Shown here piece by piece: positions 1 to 7,488 of a DNA stretch of 17,771 nucleotides. The position numbers and the translations under genes were made by a program. This stretch comes from an archaeon. Lineage in GTDB: Archaea; Asgardarchaeota; Hermodarchaeia; Hermodarchaeales; Hermodarchaeaceae. The notes beneath the pieces were generated by a model. The model had not been told where the DNA came from and ran no database searches. It saw only the letters and a program-made list of their open reading frames with translations. Within the stretch, counting starts at the first letter, position 1, and each line of letters begins with the position of its first letter. The DNA lies in assembly GCA_016550395.1 (NCBI GenBank), contig JABXGY010000165.1:1-17771 (forward strand), given 5' to 3'.

Positions 1-261
1 AGGACATCAAACCAGTGAGGCGTAATTCTGCATCAGTTACTAGAGAATGTTGGTGTCGGTCAATTGCGTGATAGAGGTCATGCCACAAAGTTTGCAGATA
101 TACACCCCATAAGTAATACTCAGGTTTACCACCTCAAGCTGTGTGTTTAATGAGTAGAAAAAGATTCGGTGACCGTTAAATCTGCAAGAATTTCAGAGGT
201 TTTTGGTGCCAGTTAGCAAAGTTTTTGTTAGCCAAACGGTTGTGTCAATTGGTGGCATTCA
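1..261. other. Left-edge region without a supported gene
   Basis: No coding region can be defended here. The plus strand is broken by stops in all frames. On the minus strand one frame is open from about position 133 to the left edge, but it begins just after a TGA (134-136) and has no ATG or GTG until position 8, and no ribosome binding site. A second minus frame encodes a 30-residue peptide with one CxxC and ends in TAG. The stretch presumably carries the promoter of the operon that starts at 262. Several AT-rich patches (around 146-153, 174-181 and 218-230) could act as TATA elements, but none stands out. Confidence 0.4.
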
Positions 262-3200
262 GTGGTTTCCAAGCGGTCAATAGTGGCAGCTATCTCCCTA
301 ACCATCATCATATTACTTATTCTAAGTTTTTTATGGCCACTTCTCTTCCAACCACCTATTCCTCGCCAGGAAGAGTATGATGACGTTCCTGATTGGGGCA
401 CTGGAGTCACGGTGGGAACCGATGACAGTTTTTTAGATAATATCACCCTCGACGATGTACCTCTAGATTTGAACTGGTCTCTTGATCCGTCTTTCACAGT
501 TGCGGTAATTTCACCAGTTGATCCCCCACGCTATTGGCGAAGCACCGCTTATGATAGGTATACTGGTACTGATTGGGAAAAAAGTAGTAATGCCACCCAA
601 TTACTTACCCCAGTGACTCCTGGTTCTGAAATCGTGTATACCATTGTCCAGAATATTACCCATCAAGTGGCTGGATCGTTTCCATTATTATCTTTATGGC
701 CAGAACCAAGGATTATTTCAAATTCTATTCAATGCCCTCATCTTCCATATCCAGATTCTTATGATCTTGAAACCGACCAGTATGGCACAGCTATTCTGAA
801 TGCACGGTTCAGCAGCACAGGAAACACCACAGTAGAATACCAGGTAACTTACAATCCACGAAATTGGACGACAATACGGCCTTTAGCCCAATCTGCGAGT
901 TTAACACCTGCAGCCATATTGGCGCAATATCAGCAACAGGGGCTCAATCAACCAAGCCCGGCAACACGTACATACATTCAATCGGAGTTGAGCTCAATTC
1001 TTGCCGGAGTCCCGGATAATGCCTTTGAAGAAGCCTTTGCCATCTTAAATTATTTCAAGAGTACTTTTACCTTTGATCCCTTGGTACCACGTCCAGGAGC
1101 TAGTGATGAGCATGTAGCTTGGTTTCTTGCACAGGGTCGAGGTATTGGTCTTGATTTTGCTACTGCGTATACCATGTTTCTACGCGAGAGTGGTATTGCA
1201 GCGCGTCCTGTTGTTGGCGCAGTTTTGGGCACGAACAATGGTTCCCATAGGATATTACATCTTATGCATGTGCATTTCTGGGTGGAGGTGTATATTCCCA
1301 CCTCGAGTGTAGAAGGGTATTGGTTACAATTTGACCCTACTCCCTTACCTAGTTTTATCACTGATGGAAGTCCGCCACCAACTCCTTCCATCAAGAAACC
1401 ACCTGACCCGGGGGCTATGGATCAAGATCCCTACGTAATTAGTACCTACTATGATCTCTCAGTCAGTGTGGTACCGACAGTTGTTTATCGGTCTGAGCCC
1501 TTTCAAATCATGGCAATTCTTACTCGAGATGGCGCTCCGGAGCCCGGAGAATCACTTATGTTCTATGATGATACAGAAAATTGGTTACTTGGTAGTAATG
1601 TGACTACAGCAACTGGCGAAGCTAGCATCACCTTCCAATATAATTACTCTGCGATAGTAGGTTTTCATCTTCTTCGTGTTGCCTTTCATGCTCAAAGTGA
1701 GTATGCAGGTATAGCACTTCATGGCGCTGCAAATTTGTCTCTTTCACTAACTCCACAAGAAGTGAATCGCACTACCTCTGTTCATTTTAACGGTACACTA
1801 ATCGATGCAGTGAATGGTAGAGGGATTTCCTATAACGAAACAGGCTTAACCGGCGTTAGTATTCTTCTAAATAATATACTGATTATTGAACCATGGACAG
1901 ATGCGTTCGGTCGCTATTCAGTCGATTATATTATCTCAGCTTCCCAAGCACCATTAGGTCTTACTGCCGTTAATGCCACATTCGGAATTTTAGGTATAAT
2001 TGATCCAACTAATAGCACCATCAAGACTTTGAACATAACTGCAACCTCACAACTTTCTGTACAAGCCGTCCCTAACTCTATCCGTTCAAATAGTACAGCC
2101 ACCATCCAAGGGCAGTTGCAATATGAAAATAGCACTGGAATTGCGAGCCAATCCATCCAACTCCTCTGGAACGGAACACTCATTGGATCAGCCATAACAG
2201 ACAGTGCTGGTTATTACGCATTGAATCATACTCCCATCCCCATTGGATATGTTACTATTGAGGCACGATTTATGGGTGCTCCTTTAGTTTATGGTTCCAA
2301 TGCTGGAAATACAGCGCGTGTGCATGAGGAAGGAGCCATCATAATCTTTGTTGATGACGATGATGGCGACGATCTTACTCAACGTGGAGGCAATGTCTAC
2401 TTTTCAGGTTGGGTTGAAAACCAAAATGGAACACGCCAAGGATTCGTGACCGTCCGGATTTTCATAAATGGATCAGAAATTGCACAGACAGTAACTCTGG
2501 CTAATGGTTCATTCTTTTATACATATCAATTAGATTTTACTCAATCTGTTGGCGCAAAAGAAGTTACTGGTGATATTATTCATGGAACCTTAGTCGTCAT
2601 AAGCAGCTTTGACTATTTTGCGATTAATTCAACGACTCAGATCCAGAATCTTTCCTTCAATATGACTCCTGCAATGTTAGGAGAATCAGTTACATTAACT
2701 GGTCAATTAATTGATGACCAAGACACAGGTCTTTCCGGGCAAATTCTTAGCTTGACTGTCTCTTATCAAACCACTTCGATTCCGCTAGGCATTACATTTA
2801 GCCAACCAGATGGTTCATTTTCTTATTCATTCGTCATTCCAGTTAGTATTCCAGGAAGCATCTCTACGGTCTCTTTTGATATTAGCTATCTAGGAACGCC
2901 TTTCCTAGGACCTAGTAATAGTTCAGAGCCCCTTGATGTGTTTTCTAATGCAACCCTATTGATTGATGTTTCATCTGGTCCTTTTGCATGGAACGCAAGT
3001 ATACCAATAAACGGGACCCTTGTGGATAGTTTTGGTCGCGCCCTAACCAATCGAGATATTCAACTTTTCATTGATAATACTTACAATTTCACGACCGTAT
3101 CGAATCAATTTGGACAAGTATATTTTGTGTTGAGGTTAAGACCATCGGGAAATACTGATGTAAATTATACTCTTCAGCTTCGACACGAAACGATAATTAC

Positions 3201-3762
3201 TGTTAATTCTACTGTTAGAATCATAACTGTGGAGGCTCAGGAACAAATGCAAACCCCACCACCCCTTTATTTTCCTATAGAATGGATTATCGCTATTATT
3301 GTAGTTTTAGTAATAATCGTAGTAGCGATTCTTGGGTATCGCTACTGGAAACGCCGTCCCCGGCAACCCACAGCACCTTCAATAGATGCAGCAGCGATGC
3401 TTACAGCGCTTAGACAATTGCTCACTCAACAGAAATATCGTGAATCTATCATCTATGCTTTTAGAATGTTTGAAACGATTGTCCAGGCTAAACTAGGACT
3501 CTATCGGGACCCCAGCATTACCGTCCGGGAGTTTGCGAATTTAACGGTGGCTCATGGACGACTTGATACCAGGAACATGGAAGTTTTCATTCGAGGTGTA
3601 GAGGAAGCACGGTATAGCGACCATCCCATAAGTTACAATACTGCCCTTTCAACTCTGAATGCCTTTGCTAAAATGTATAATTCCTTAACCGGAGGCAATT
3701 TACGGTTTGTCACGCAGGAACAACAACCAGCAACCGAGTCCGAACGGACCGAGAGCGGCTGA
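262..3762 (+). CDS. TgpA-like transglutaminase-fold surface protein with Ig-like repeats and DUF4129-like tail; catalytic Cys missing
   Basis: A 1166-residue membrane protein. An N-terminal anchor (about residues 7-29) is followed by a TgpA-like N-domain with the PRYWR...YTG..W signature (about 89-105), and a transglutaminase-fold domain (about 260-365). Family proteins have RGxC..FA. Here the segment reads GRGIGLDFA, so Gly296 replaces the nucleophile, while His338 (HFWVEV) and Asp358 (FDPT) are kept. The only Cys in the whole protein is Cys158, far from this site. About six Ig-like beta domains follow (about 400-990), with an acidic DDDDGDD patch at 698-704. A second membrane helix lies at about 1008-1026, then a basic stop-transfer segment and a cytoplasmic DUF4129-like helical domain (about 1040-1150). 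About 33 NxS/T sequons lie between the two helices, fitting a glycosylated outer surface. The start is GTG; a weak GGTG lies at 251-254, and TAG at 229-231 limits upstream extension. It is probably a structural or binding subunit rather than an active protease or transglutaminase. Confidence 0.88.
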   Translation: MVSKRSIVAAISLTIIILLILSFLWPLLFQPPIPRQEEYDDVPDWGTGVTVGTDDSFLDNITLDDVPLDLNWSLDPSFTVAVISPVDPPRYWRSTAYDRYTGTDWEKSSNATQLLTPVTPGSEIVYTIVQNITHQVAGSFPLLSLWPEPRIISNSIQCPHLPYPDSYDLETDQYGTAILNARFSSTGNTTVEYQVTYNPRNWTTIRPLAQSASLTPAAILAQYQQQGLNQPSPATRTYIQSELSSILAGVPDNAFEEAFAILNYFKSTFTFDPLVPRPGASDEHVAWFLAQGRGIGLDFATAYTMFLRESGIAARPVVGAVLGTNNGSHRILHLMHVHFWVEVYIPTSSVEGYWLQFDPTPLPSFITDGSPPPTPSIKKPPDPGAMDQDPYVISTYYDLSVSVVPTVVYRSEPFQIMAILTRDGAPEPGESLMFYDDTENWLLGSNVTTATGEASITFQYNYSAIVGFHLLRVAFHAQSEYAGIALHGAANLSLSLTPQEVNRTTSVHFNGTLIDAVNGRGISYNETGLTGVSILLNNILIIEPWTDAFGRYSVDYIISASQAPLGLTAVNATFGILGIIDPTNSTIKTLNITATSQLSVQAVPNSIRSNSTATIQGQLQYENSTGIASQSIQLLWNGTLIGSAITDSAGYYALNHTPIPIGYVTIEARFMGAPLVYGSNAGNTARVHEEGAIIIFVDDDDGDDLTQRGGNVYFSGWVENQNGTRQGFVTVRIFINGSEIAQTVTLANGSFFYTYQLDFTQSVGAKEVTGDIIHGTLVVISSFDYFAINSTTQIQNLSFNMTPAMLGESVTLTGQLIDDQDTGLSGQILSLTVSYQTTSIPLGITFSQPDGSFSYSFVIPVSIPGSISTVSFDISYLGTPFLGPSNSSEPLDVFSNATLLIDVSSGPFAWNASIPINGTLVDSFGRALTNRDIQLFIDNTYNFTTVSNQFGQVYFVLRLRPSGNTDVNYTLQLRHETIITVNSTVRIITVEAQEQMQTPPPLYFPIEWIIAIIVVLVIIVVAILGYRYWKRRPRQPTAPSIDAAAMLTALRQLLTQQKYRESIIYAFRMFETIVQAKLGLYRDPSITVREFANLTVAHGRLDTRNMEVFIRGVEEARYSDHPISYNTALSTLNAFAKMYNSLTGGNLRFVTQEQQPATESERTESG
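3691..3695 (+). promoter_or_regulatory. Ribosome binding site deciding a TTG start inside the upstream gene
   Basis: GGAGG lies 11 nt before the TTG at 3707. It sits within the last part of the preceding coding region. It supports the TTG start of the DUF4350 gene, because the only downstream in-frame alternative (GTG at 3797) would cut into the first membrane helix. Confidence 0.75.
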
Positions 3763-5155
3763 GGCGAAGAATCGAGGCAAATTTATCACAATCTTCGTGT
3801 TTTGCTTCGTGTTCACCATAGCTTGGCTTCCACTTCTCCTCAGCGTTACAGGCGTAGGTGGAGTTGATGTCCTGCCCTTTTCGATTTATAACGATGGAAC
3901 CAATCCAGGTGATGGTTGTTCTGAACTATCTAATGAGCTTACAAGTAACGGTTTCGTGGTAAGCCCATTAATCAGTTCATTAAGTGTAGTTAATGGGATT
4001 CCACAAAATAGCGTTCTTTGTATCATAGGTCCCACTCATTTCTTCTCCTTGACTGATAGTGCGGCATTGATTGGGTTCTTTCAGGATGGAGGAAGTTTAC
4101 TAATTGCCGATGATTTTGGCTCTGGAAACACCCTGCTTGATGGATTGGCGCTAATACTTCAAAATTGGCCTAGCCAACAGGTCGGTTTAATGCAAGTTTC
4201 GCAAATAAGATTTGATCGAGGCCTCCTCCTGGATGCCGATAATAACGATGGTGGCAAACCATTGCTTCCTGCCATCAACTCGTTTACCGATGGTGGTCGA
4301 ATCTTCTCAGGATCACACCATGTTGTGATGAATTTTGCCACTGGAATCCAAGGAATTCCTGCAAATGCCTCTATAGCATCATCTGGAACGAATTCATGGA
4401 TTGTGGCGGGTGATGTGTATACTCATATCCAACATGGGTTGGACCCAAGTTACATTGCCTTTAACGCCTCCAGAGGAGATCAACCCGGGCCATTTTCGTT
4501 GTTAACAGAGATACAGGTTGGTAATGGACGAATAATGCTTCTTAGTGACCCTAGTATTTTTATCAATAATATGATTGACCGCGGAACAAATAGACGATTT
4601 GCATTGGAACTCTTTACATATTTGGCTAATCAAGCAAATGCCTCGACAATAATTATTGATCATAATCATCTGGGATGGTCCCCTTCGGCTCCTGTTCTCT
4701 ATGTTGGGTTGATGCTAGGACAGATTACCTATGTCTCCACTAATTGGTTATTGGCACCTTTAGCCCCCCTTCTTGCAATTTGGATGGTGCGAAAGTATCT
4801 ACCCTACGGTCGCCCTGAAAAGCAGAAGCCGATGGAATTGTATCGTCTCCGAGGACAAACCCTGTTTACAAAGACGTTATATGATTACATAAACAAGCAA
4901 CGTTATGATGAAGCGTTACAAGTTATCTATGGGCAACTTAAGCGCGATTTACGTCGCCGGCATGGGTTACGTGTTTTTGATGTACCAAGACTTTTAGTCA
5001 GCATTTCACGTACACGGCAACCAGATGATATTGCGCTATTAACGGACGATTTTGAAGCCCTAGAAAAAGCTGTCCATGAATCACGGCGAATTAACCGTGA
5101 ACAGTTTCTTGACCTCTTTTTCAAGATTGAACGTATTAGAGAAAATATTGGGTGA
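3707..5155 (+). CDS. DUF4350-type membrane protein with cytoplasmic helical domain
   Basis: A 482-residue protein. It has a short basic N-terminus, a membrane helix (about 26-48), and an external alpha/beta domain (about 55-310) resembling the DUF4350 / glutamine-amidotransferase-like fold: YNDGTNPGDG at 61-70, an IIGP strand at 106-109, then DGGSLLIADDFGSG at 127-140. One or two further helices span about 329-363. A cytoplasmic helical region (about 375-482) resembles the DUF4129 tail of the preceding protein. Three NxS/T sequons fall in the external part. The gene overlaps its upstream neighbour by 56 nt and starts with TTG, so the two are probably translationally linked. DUF4350 proteins commonly accompany MoxR and DUF58 genes. 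I see no catalytic triad; a ligand-binding or scaffold role is likely. The family is inferred from architecture and context. Confidence 0.82.
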   Translation: MSRRNNNQQPSPNGPRAAEAKNRGKFITIFVFCFVFTIAWLPLLLSVTGVGGVDVLPFSIYNDGTNPGDGCSELSNELTSNGFVVSPLISSLSVVNGIPQNSVLCIIGPTHFFSLTDSAALIGFFQDGGSLLIADDFGSGNTLLDGLALILQNWPSQQVGLMQVSQIRFDRGLLLDADNNDGGKPLLPAINSFTDGGRIFSGSHHVVMNFATGIQGIPANASIASSGTNSWIVAGDVYTHIQHGLDPSYIAFNASRGDQPGPFSLLTEIQVGNGRIMLLSDPSIFINNMIDRGTNRRFALELFTYLANQANASTIIIDHNHLGWSPSAPVLYVGLMLGQITYVSTNWLLAPLAPLLAIWMVRKYLPYGRPEKQKPMELYRLRGQTLFTKTLYDYINKQRYDEALQVIYGQLKRDLRRRHGLRVFDVPRLLVSISRTRQPDDIALLTDDFEALEKAVHESRRINREQFLDLFFKIERIRENIG

Positions 5156-5162
5156 ATAACAA

Positions 5163-6134
5163 ATGAGTAGAAGAAGAAGACGCGGTGATGGAATGTCCAT
5201 CACAGAAGTTCGAAGTCAAGCATCCACAATTCTCGACGAAATTGGGAAAGTGATCGTTGGAAAACGAGCGATTCTTCAAAATATTCTGATTGGCTTACTG
5301 GCAGAGGGACACATTCTACTTGAAGGTGTACCAGGCATTGCTAAGACCTACATGGCGAATACATTTGCACAAGCTATTGGATGTGAATTCAAACGCATTC
5401 AATTTACACCAGATATGCTTCCCGCGGATATAGTAGGAACGAATGTCTACGACCCGAATACCGGCGAATTTCGCTTACGGAAAGGTCCGGTCTTTTCGAA
5501 CTTAGTTTTAGCTGATGAGGTGAATCGGTCTCCACCGAAAACGCAGTCAGCACTCCTTGAAGCTATGCAAGAAAAACAGGTTACCATTGAGGGGTCAACC
5601 TTACCACTTCCGGCACCCTTTATGGTATTAGCAACACAAAACCCCATTGAGCTCGAAGGAACCTATCCACTTCCTGAAGCTCAAGTTGACCGTTTTCTCT
5701 TCAAACTACATGTCGATTATCCTTCGGACGCCGAAGAAGTGGAAATCCTGCGCCGAAGGCACCAACCAGATGAAGTAGAAATTGAACCTGTAATTGATCC
5801 GCCTACGTTACTTCAAATGCAAGCGACTACCAAACGTGTTTTCATTGAACCATACATCATGTCATATATTCGAGATATTGTTGTCCGAACACGAAACGAT
5901 CCACAAATTTTGATCGGAGGTTCGCCTCGAGCCTCTATAGTTTTATTAGAAACATCTAAGGTTCATGCAGCTTTCAGTGGACGTGACTACGTCACACCTG
6001 ACGATGTAAAGGCGCTCGCTTTTCATACCTTAAACCACCGTTTAATTCTCAAACCAGAAGCAGAGTTGGAAGGAACCTCTGTTCATGGCGTCATTGACCG
6101 AATTTTAAGACAGATTAGTGCACCAGGAGCGTAA
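5163..6134 (+). CDS. MoxR-family AAA+ ATPase
   Basis: A 323-residue cytoplasmic ATPase of the MoxR/RavA clade, acting as a chaperone-like remodeller of partner proteins, often ones with vWA domains. The Walker A motif GVPGIAKT is at 55-62 (the MoxR form has A before KT), Walker B is LVLADE at 114-119, followed by VNRSPPKTQSALLEAM. Sensor 1 is ATQNP (157-161), then the family motif EGTYPLPEAQVDRF (165-178), and the lid contains GGSPRAS, the sensor 2 arginine region. Length is normal for the family. The ATG at 5163 has GGTG at 5151-5154 before it. A second ATG at 5193 is preceded by GGTGATGG and would give a protein 10 residues shorter, without the arginine-rich leader. The gap from the DUF4350 gene is 7 nt. 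MoxR next to DUF58 is a strongly conserved pair. Confidence 0.95.
   Translation: MSRRRRRGDGMSITEVRSQASTILDEIGKVIVGKRAILQNILIGLLAEGHILLEGVPGIAKTYMANTFAQAIGCEFKRIQFTPDMLPADIVGTNVYDPNTGEFRLRKGPVFSNLVLADEVNRSPPKTQSALLEAMQEKQVTIEGSTLPLPAPFMVLATQNPIELEGTYPLPEAQVDRFLFKLHVDYPSDAEEVEILRRRHQPDEVEIEPVIDPPTLLQMQATTKRVFIEPYIMSYIRDIVVRTRNDPQILIGGSPRASIVLLETSKVHAAFSGRDYVTPDDVKALAFHTLNHRLILKPEAELEGTSVHGVIDRILRQISAPGA
6125..6129 (+). promoter_or_regulatory. Ribosome binding site of the DUF58 gene
   Basis: AGGAG lies at the very end of the MoxR gene, 9 nt before TTG 6139 and 12 nt before GTG 6142. It argues that translation of the DUF58 protein starts at one of these rather than at the GTG at 6118, which lies upstream of the site. 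Confidence 0.6.
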
Positions 6135-6141
6135 TCCTTTG

Positions 6142-7464
6142 GTGTTTTCTGAACGAGGTCGAGCAGTTCTCCTTATTGGTATATTCATACTCGTTGCAGG
6201 TTTCGCTTTTACTAATTACATTCTTACCCTCCTTGGGATCTTTCTTATTGTCGGCTCAGTCGCTAGTTCTCCCTATTTTCAAGCCACCATGCCCGTAGAA
6301 ACCCTAGAAGTGACCCGGGAAATTGATAAGCGAAATATCTTCCAAGATGATTTCATCCACGTGAAACTGACAGTCAAAAATTCTGGGTCTCATCGCATCG
6401 ATTCGGTTGATATCTTTGATGTGTATCCTGAAATTTTCAGGCTAGTTTTGGGAAAAAACAGTATTCGGACTCGAATCGACCCGAATCAGGAAGTTAAATT
6501 TTCATACGTTCTCCAAGCTCCCTTACGTGGGAAATTCACTTTTGGTCCAACCAAGTTTCAAATCCATGACCGCCTTGAGTTTCGCTTTGAAGAGTTATCA
6601 GGTGAAAATTACGAAGACCTTCTGATTTATCCAAATGTGGAAGAAGTACGGATAATGGAAAGTTTAGCGCAAAAACGTCGCCTTGGCTATATGTTTGGGA
6701 TACACAAGACTCGTCAGATGAGTATGGGAACTGATTTCACAGGTATTCGGAGGTATGAAGCGGGTGATGAGTATCGCCGAATTGACTGGAAATCGTCAGC
6801 ACGAACACGGAAATTGATGATGCGACAATATGAAACTGAACGCAATATTCGAATGCTTATTGTTCTTGATACAGGTGCGACGATGGGAGCGGGTCGTCCC
6901 GAGTATAGTAAACTTGAAGCAGCAATTCGTTCGGCATTGATGTTAGCAAAAATGGCTATGGAACGCAAGGATCATGTAGGTCTGCTCACTTGGTCGACAA
7001 AACAGCATTCCTTCCTTAAACCTGGACTTGGGGAAGCCCATTATCATCGATTACTCGATCAACTTGCAGAAATCGAAGCAGGAGGAACATTTGATTTAAC
7101 TGCCGTCGTAGAATATTTGGCTCCTCGGGTATCACAACAGAGTTTCTTCATCATCTTAACGGATCTCGAGTCGAATCGTAAGCGTTTTGAAAAGGGAATC
7201 AGGCTTATTCGTGGTTACAAGCATAATGCATTAATCATCACGCCTTTTGGACCTTGGTTTGAAATAGAAGAGATTTATCTATCGCCTGTTGAACGGGCCA
7301 TTGGAGAAGCGGTTGTTCATCGACTTCTTGAAGAGCAATCAGCATTAGCGAAGAGTCTTCGACGTGTTGGAGTCTCAGTTGTCCCTGTTGGACCTGGTGA
7401 CTTTCTCCCAACTGTCCTTAGTGAATATTTGAAAGCGAAGAAACGGAGTATTGCGGTCATTTAG
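6142..7464 (+). CDS. DUF58 family protein (vWA-like domain)
   Basis: About 440 residues. Two close N-terminal membrane helices (within residues 9-42) are followed by a beta-rich segment and the DUF58 core. The signature RRYEAGDEYRRIDWKSSART runs from about 203 to 222, with Asp215-Trp216. It leads into a vWA-like strand LIVLDTGATM (239-248), whose Asp243-x-Gly-x-Thr247 resembles a metal-ion-dependent adhesion site with Gly in place of the first Ser. A second acidic strand, IILTDLES, occurs later. DUF58 proteins pair with MoxR ATPases, which are thought to remodel or metallate vWA-type partners. The start is uncertain: GTG 6142 or TTG 6139 fit the SD at 6125-6129, and GTG 6118 would overlap the MoxR gene by 17 nt. 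The short gap points to one operon. Confidence 0.92.
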   Translation: MFSERGRAVLLIGIFILVAGFAFTNYILTLLGIFLIVGSVASSPYFQATMPVETLEVTREIDKRNIFQDDFIHVKLTVKNSGSHRIDSVDIFDVYPEIFRLVLGKNSIRTRIDPNQEVKFSYVLQAPLRGKFTFGPTKFQIHDRLEFRFEELSGENYEDLLIYPNVEEVRIMESLAQKRRLGYMFGIHKTRQMSMGTDFTGIRRYEAGDEYRRIDWKSSARTRKLMMRQYETERNIRMLIVLDTGATMGAGRPEYSKLEAAIRSALMLAKMAMERKDHVGLLTWSTKQHSFLKPGLGEAHYHRLLDQLAEIEAGGTFDLTAVVEYLAPRVSQQSFFIILTDLESNRKRFEKGIRLIRGYKHNALIITPFGPWFEIEEIYLSPVERAIGEAVVHRLLEEQSALAKSLRRVGVSVVPVGPGDFLPTVLSEYLKAKKRSIAVI

Positions 7465-7488
7465 GAGGAGACAGGAGATGAGGCTGAA

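Noticed and set aside
40..132. Small minus-strand reading frame with a CxxC motif
   Set aside because: Only 30 codons, no SD, a single CxxC and no second metal-binding pair.
1..133. Minus-strand frame open to the left edge with a protein-like composition
   Set aside because: It follows a stop directly and lacks an ATG or GTG until position 8, with no SD. It could be the start of a divergent gene from a TTG (86-88) but cannot be supported.
3707..3796. Frameshift between the first two genes as explanation of their 56-nt overlap
   Set aside because: The first protein ends after a complete DUF4129-like domain, and the second has its own SD, start and membrane anchor, so two separate proteins are more likely.
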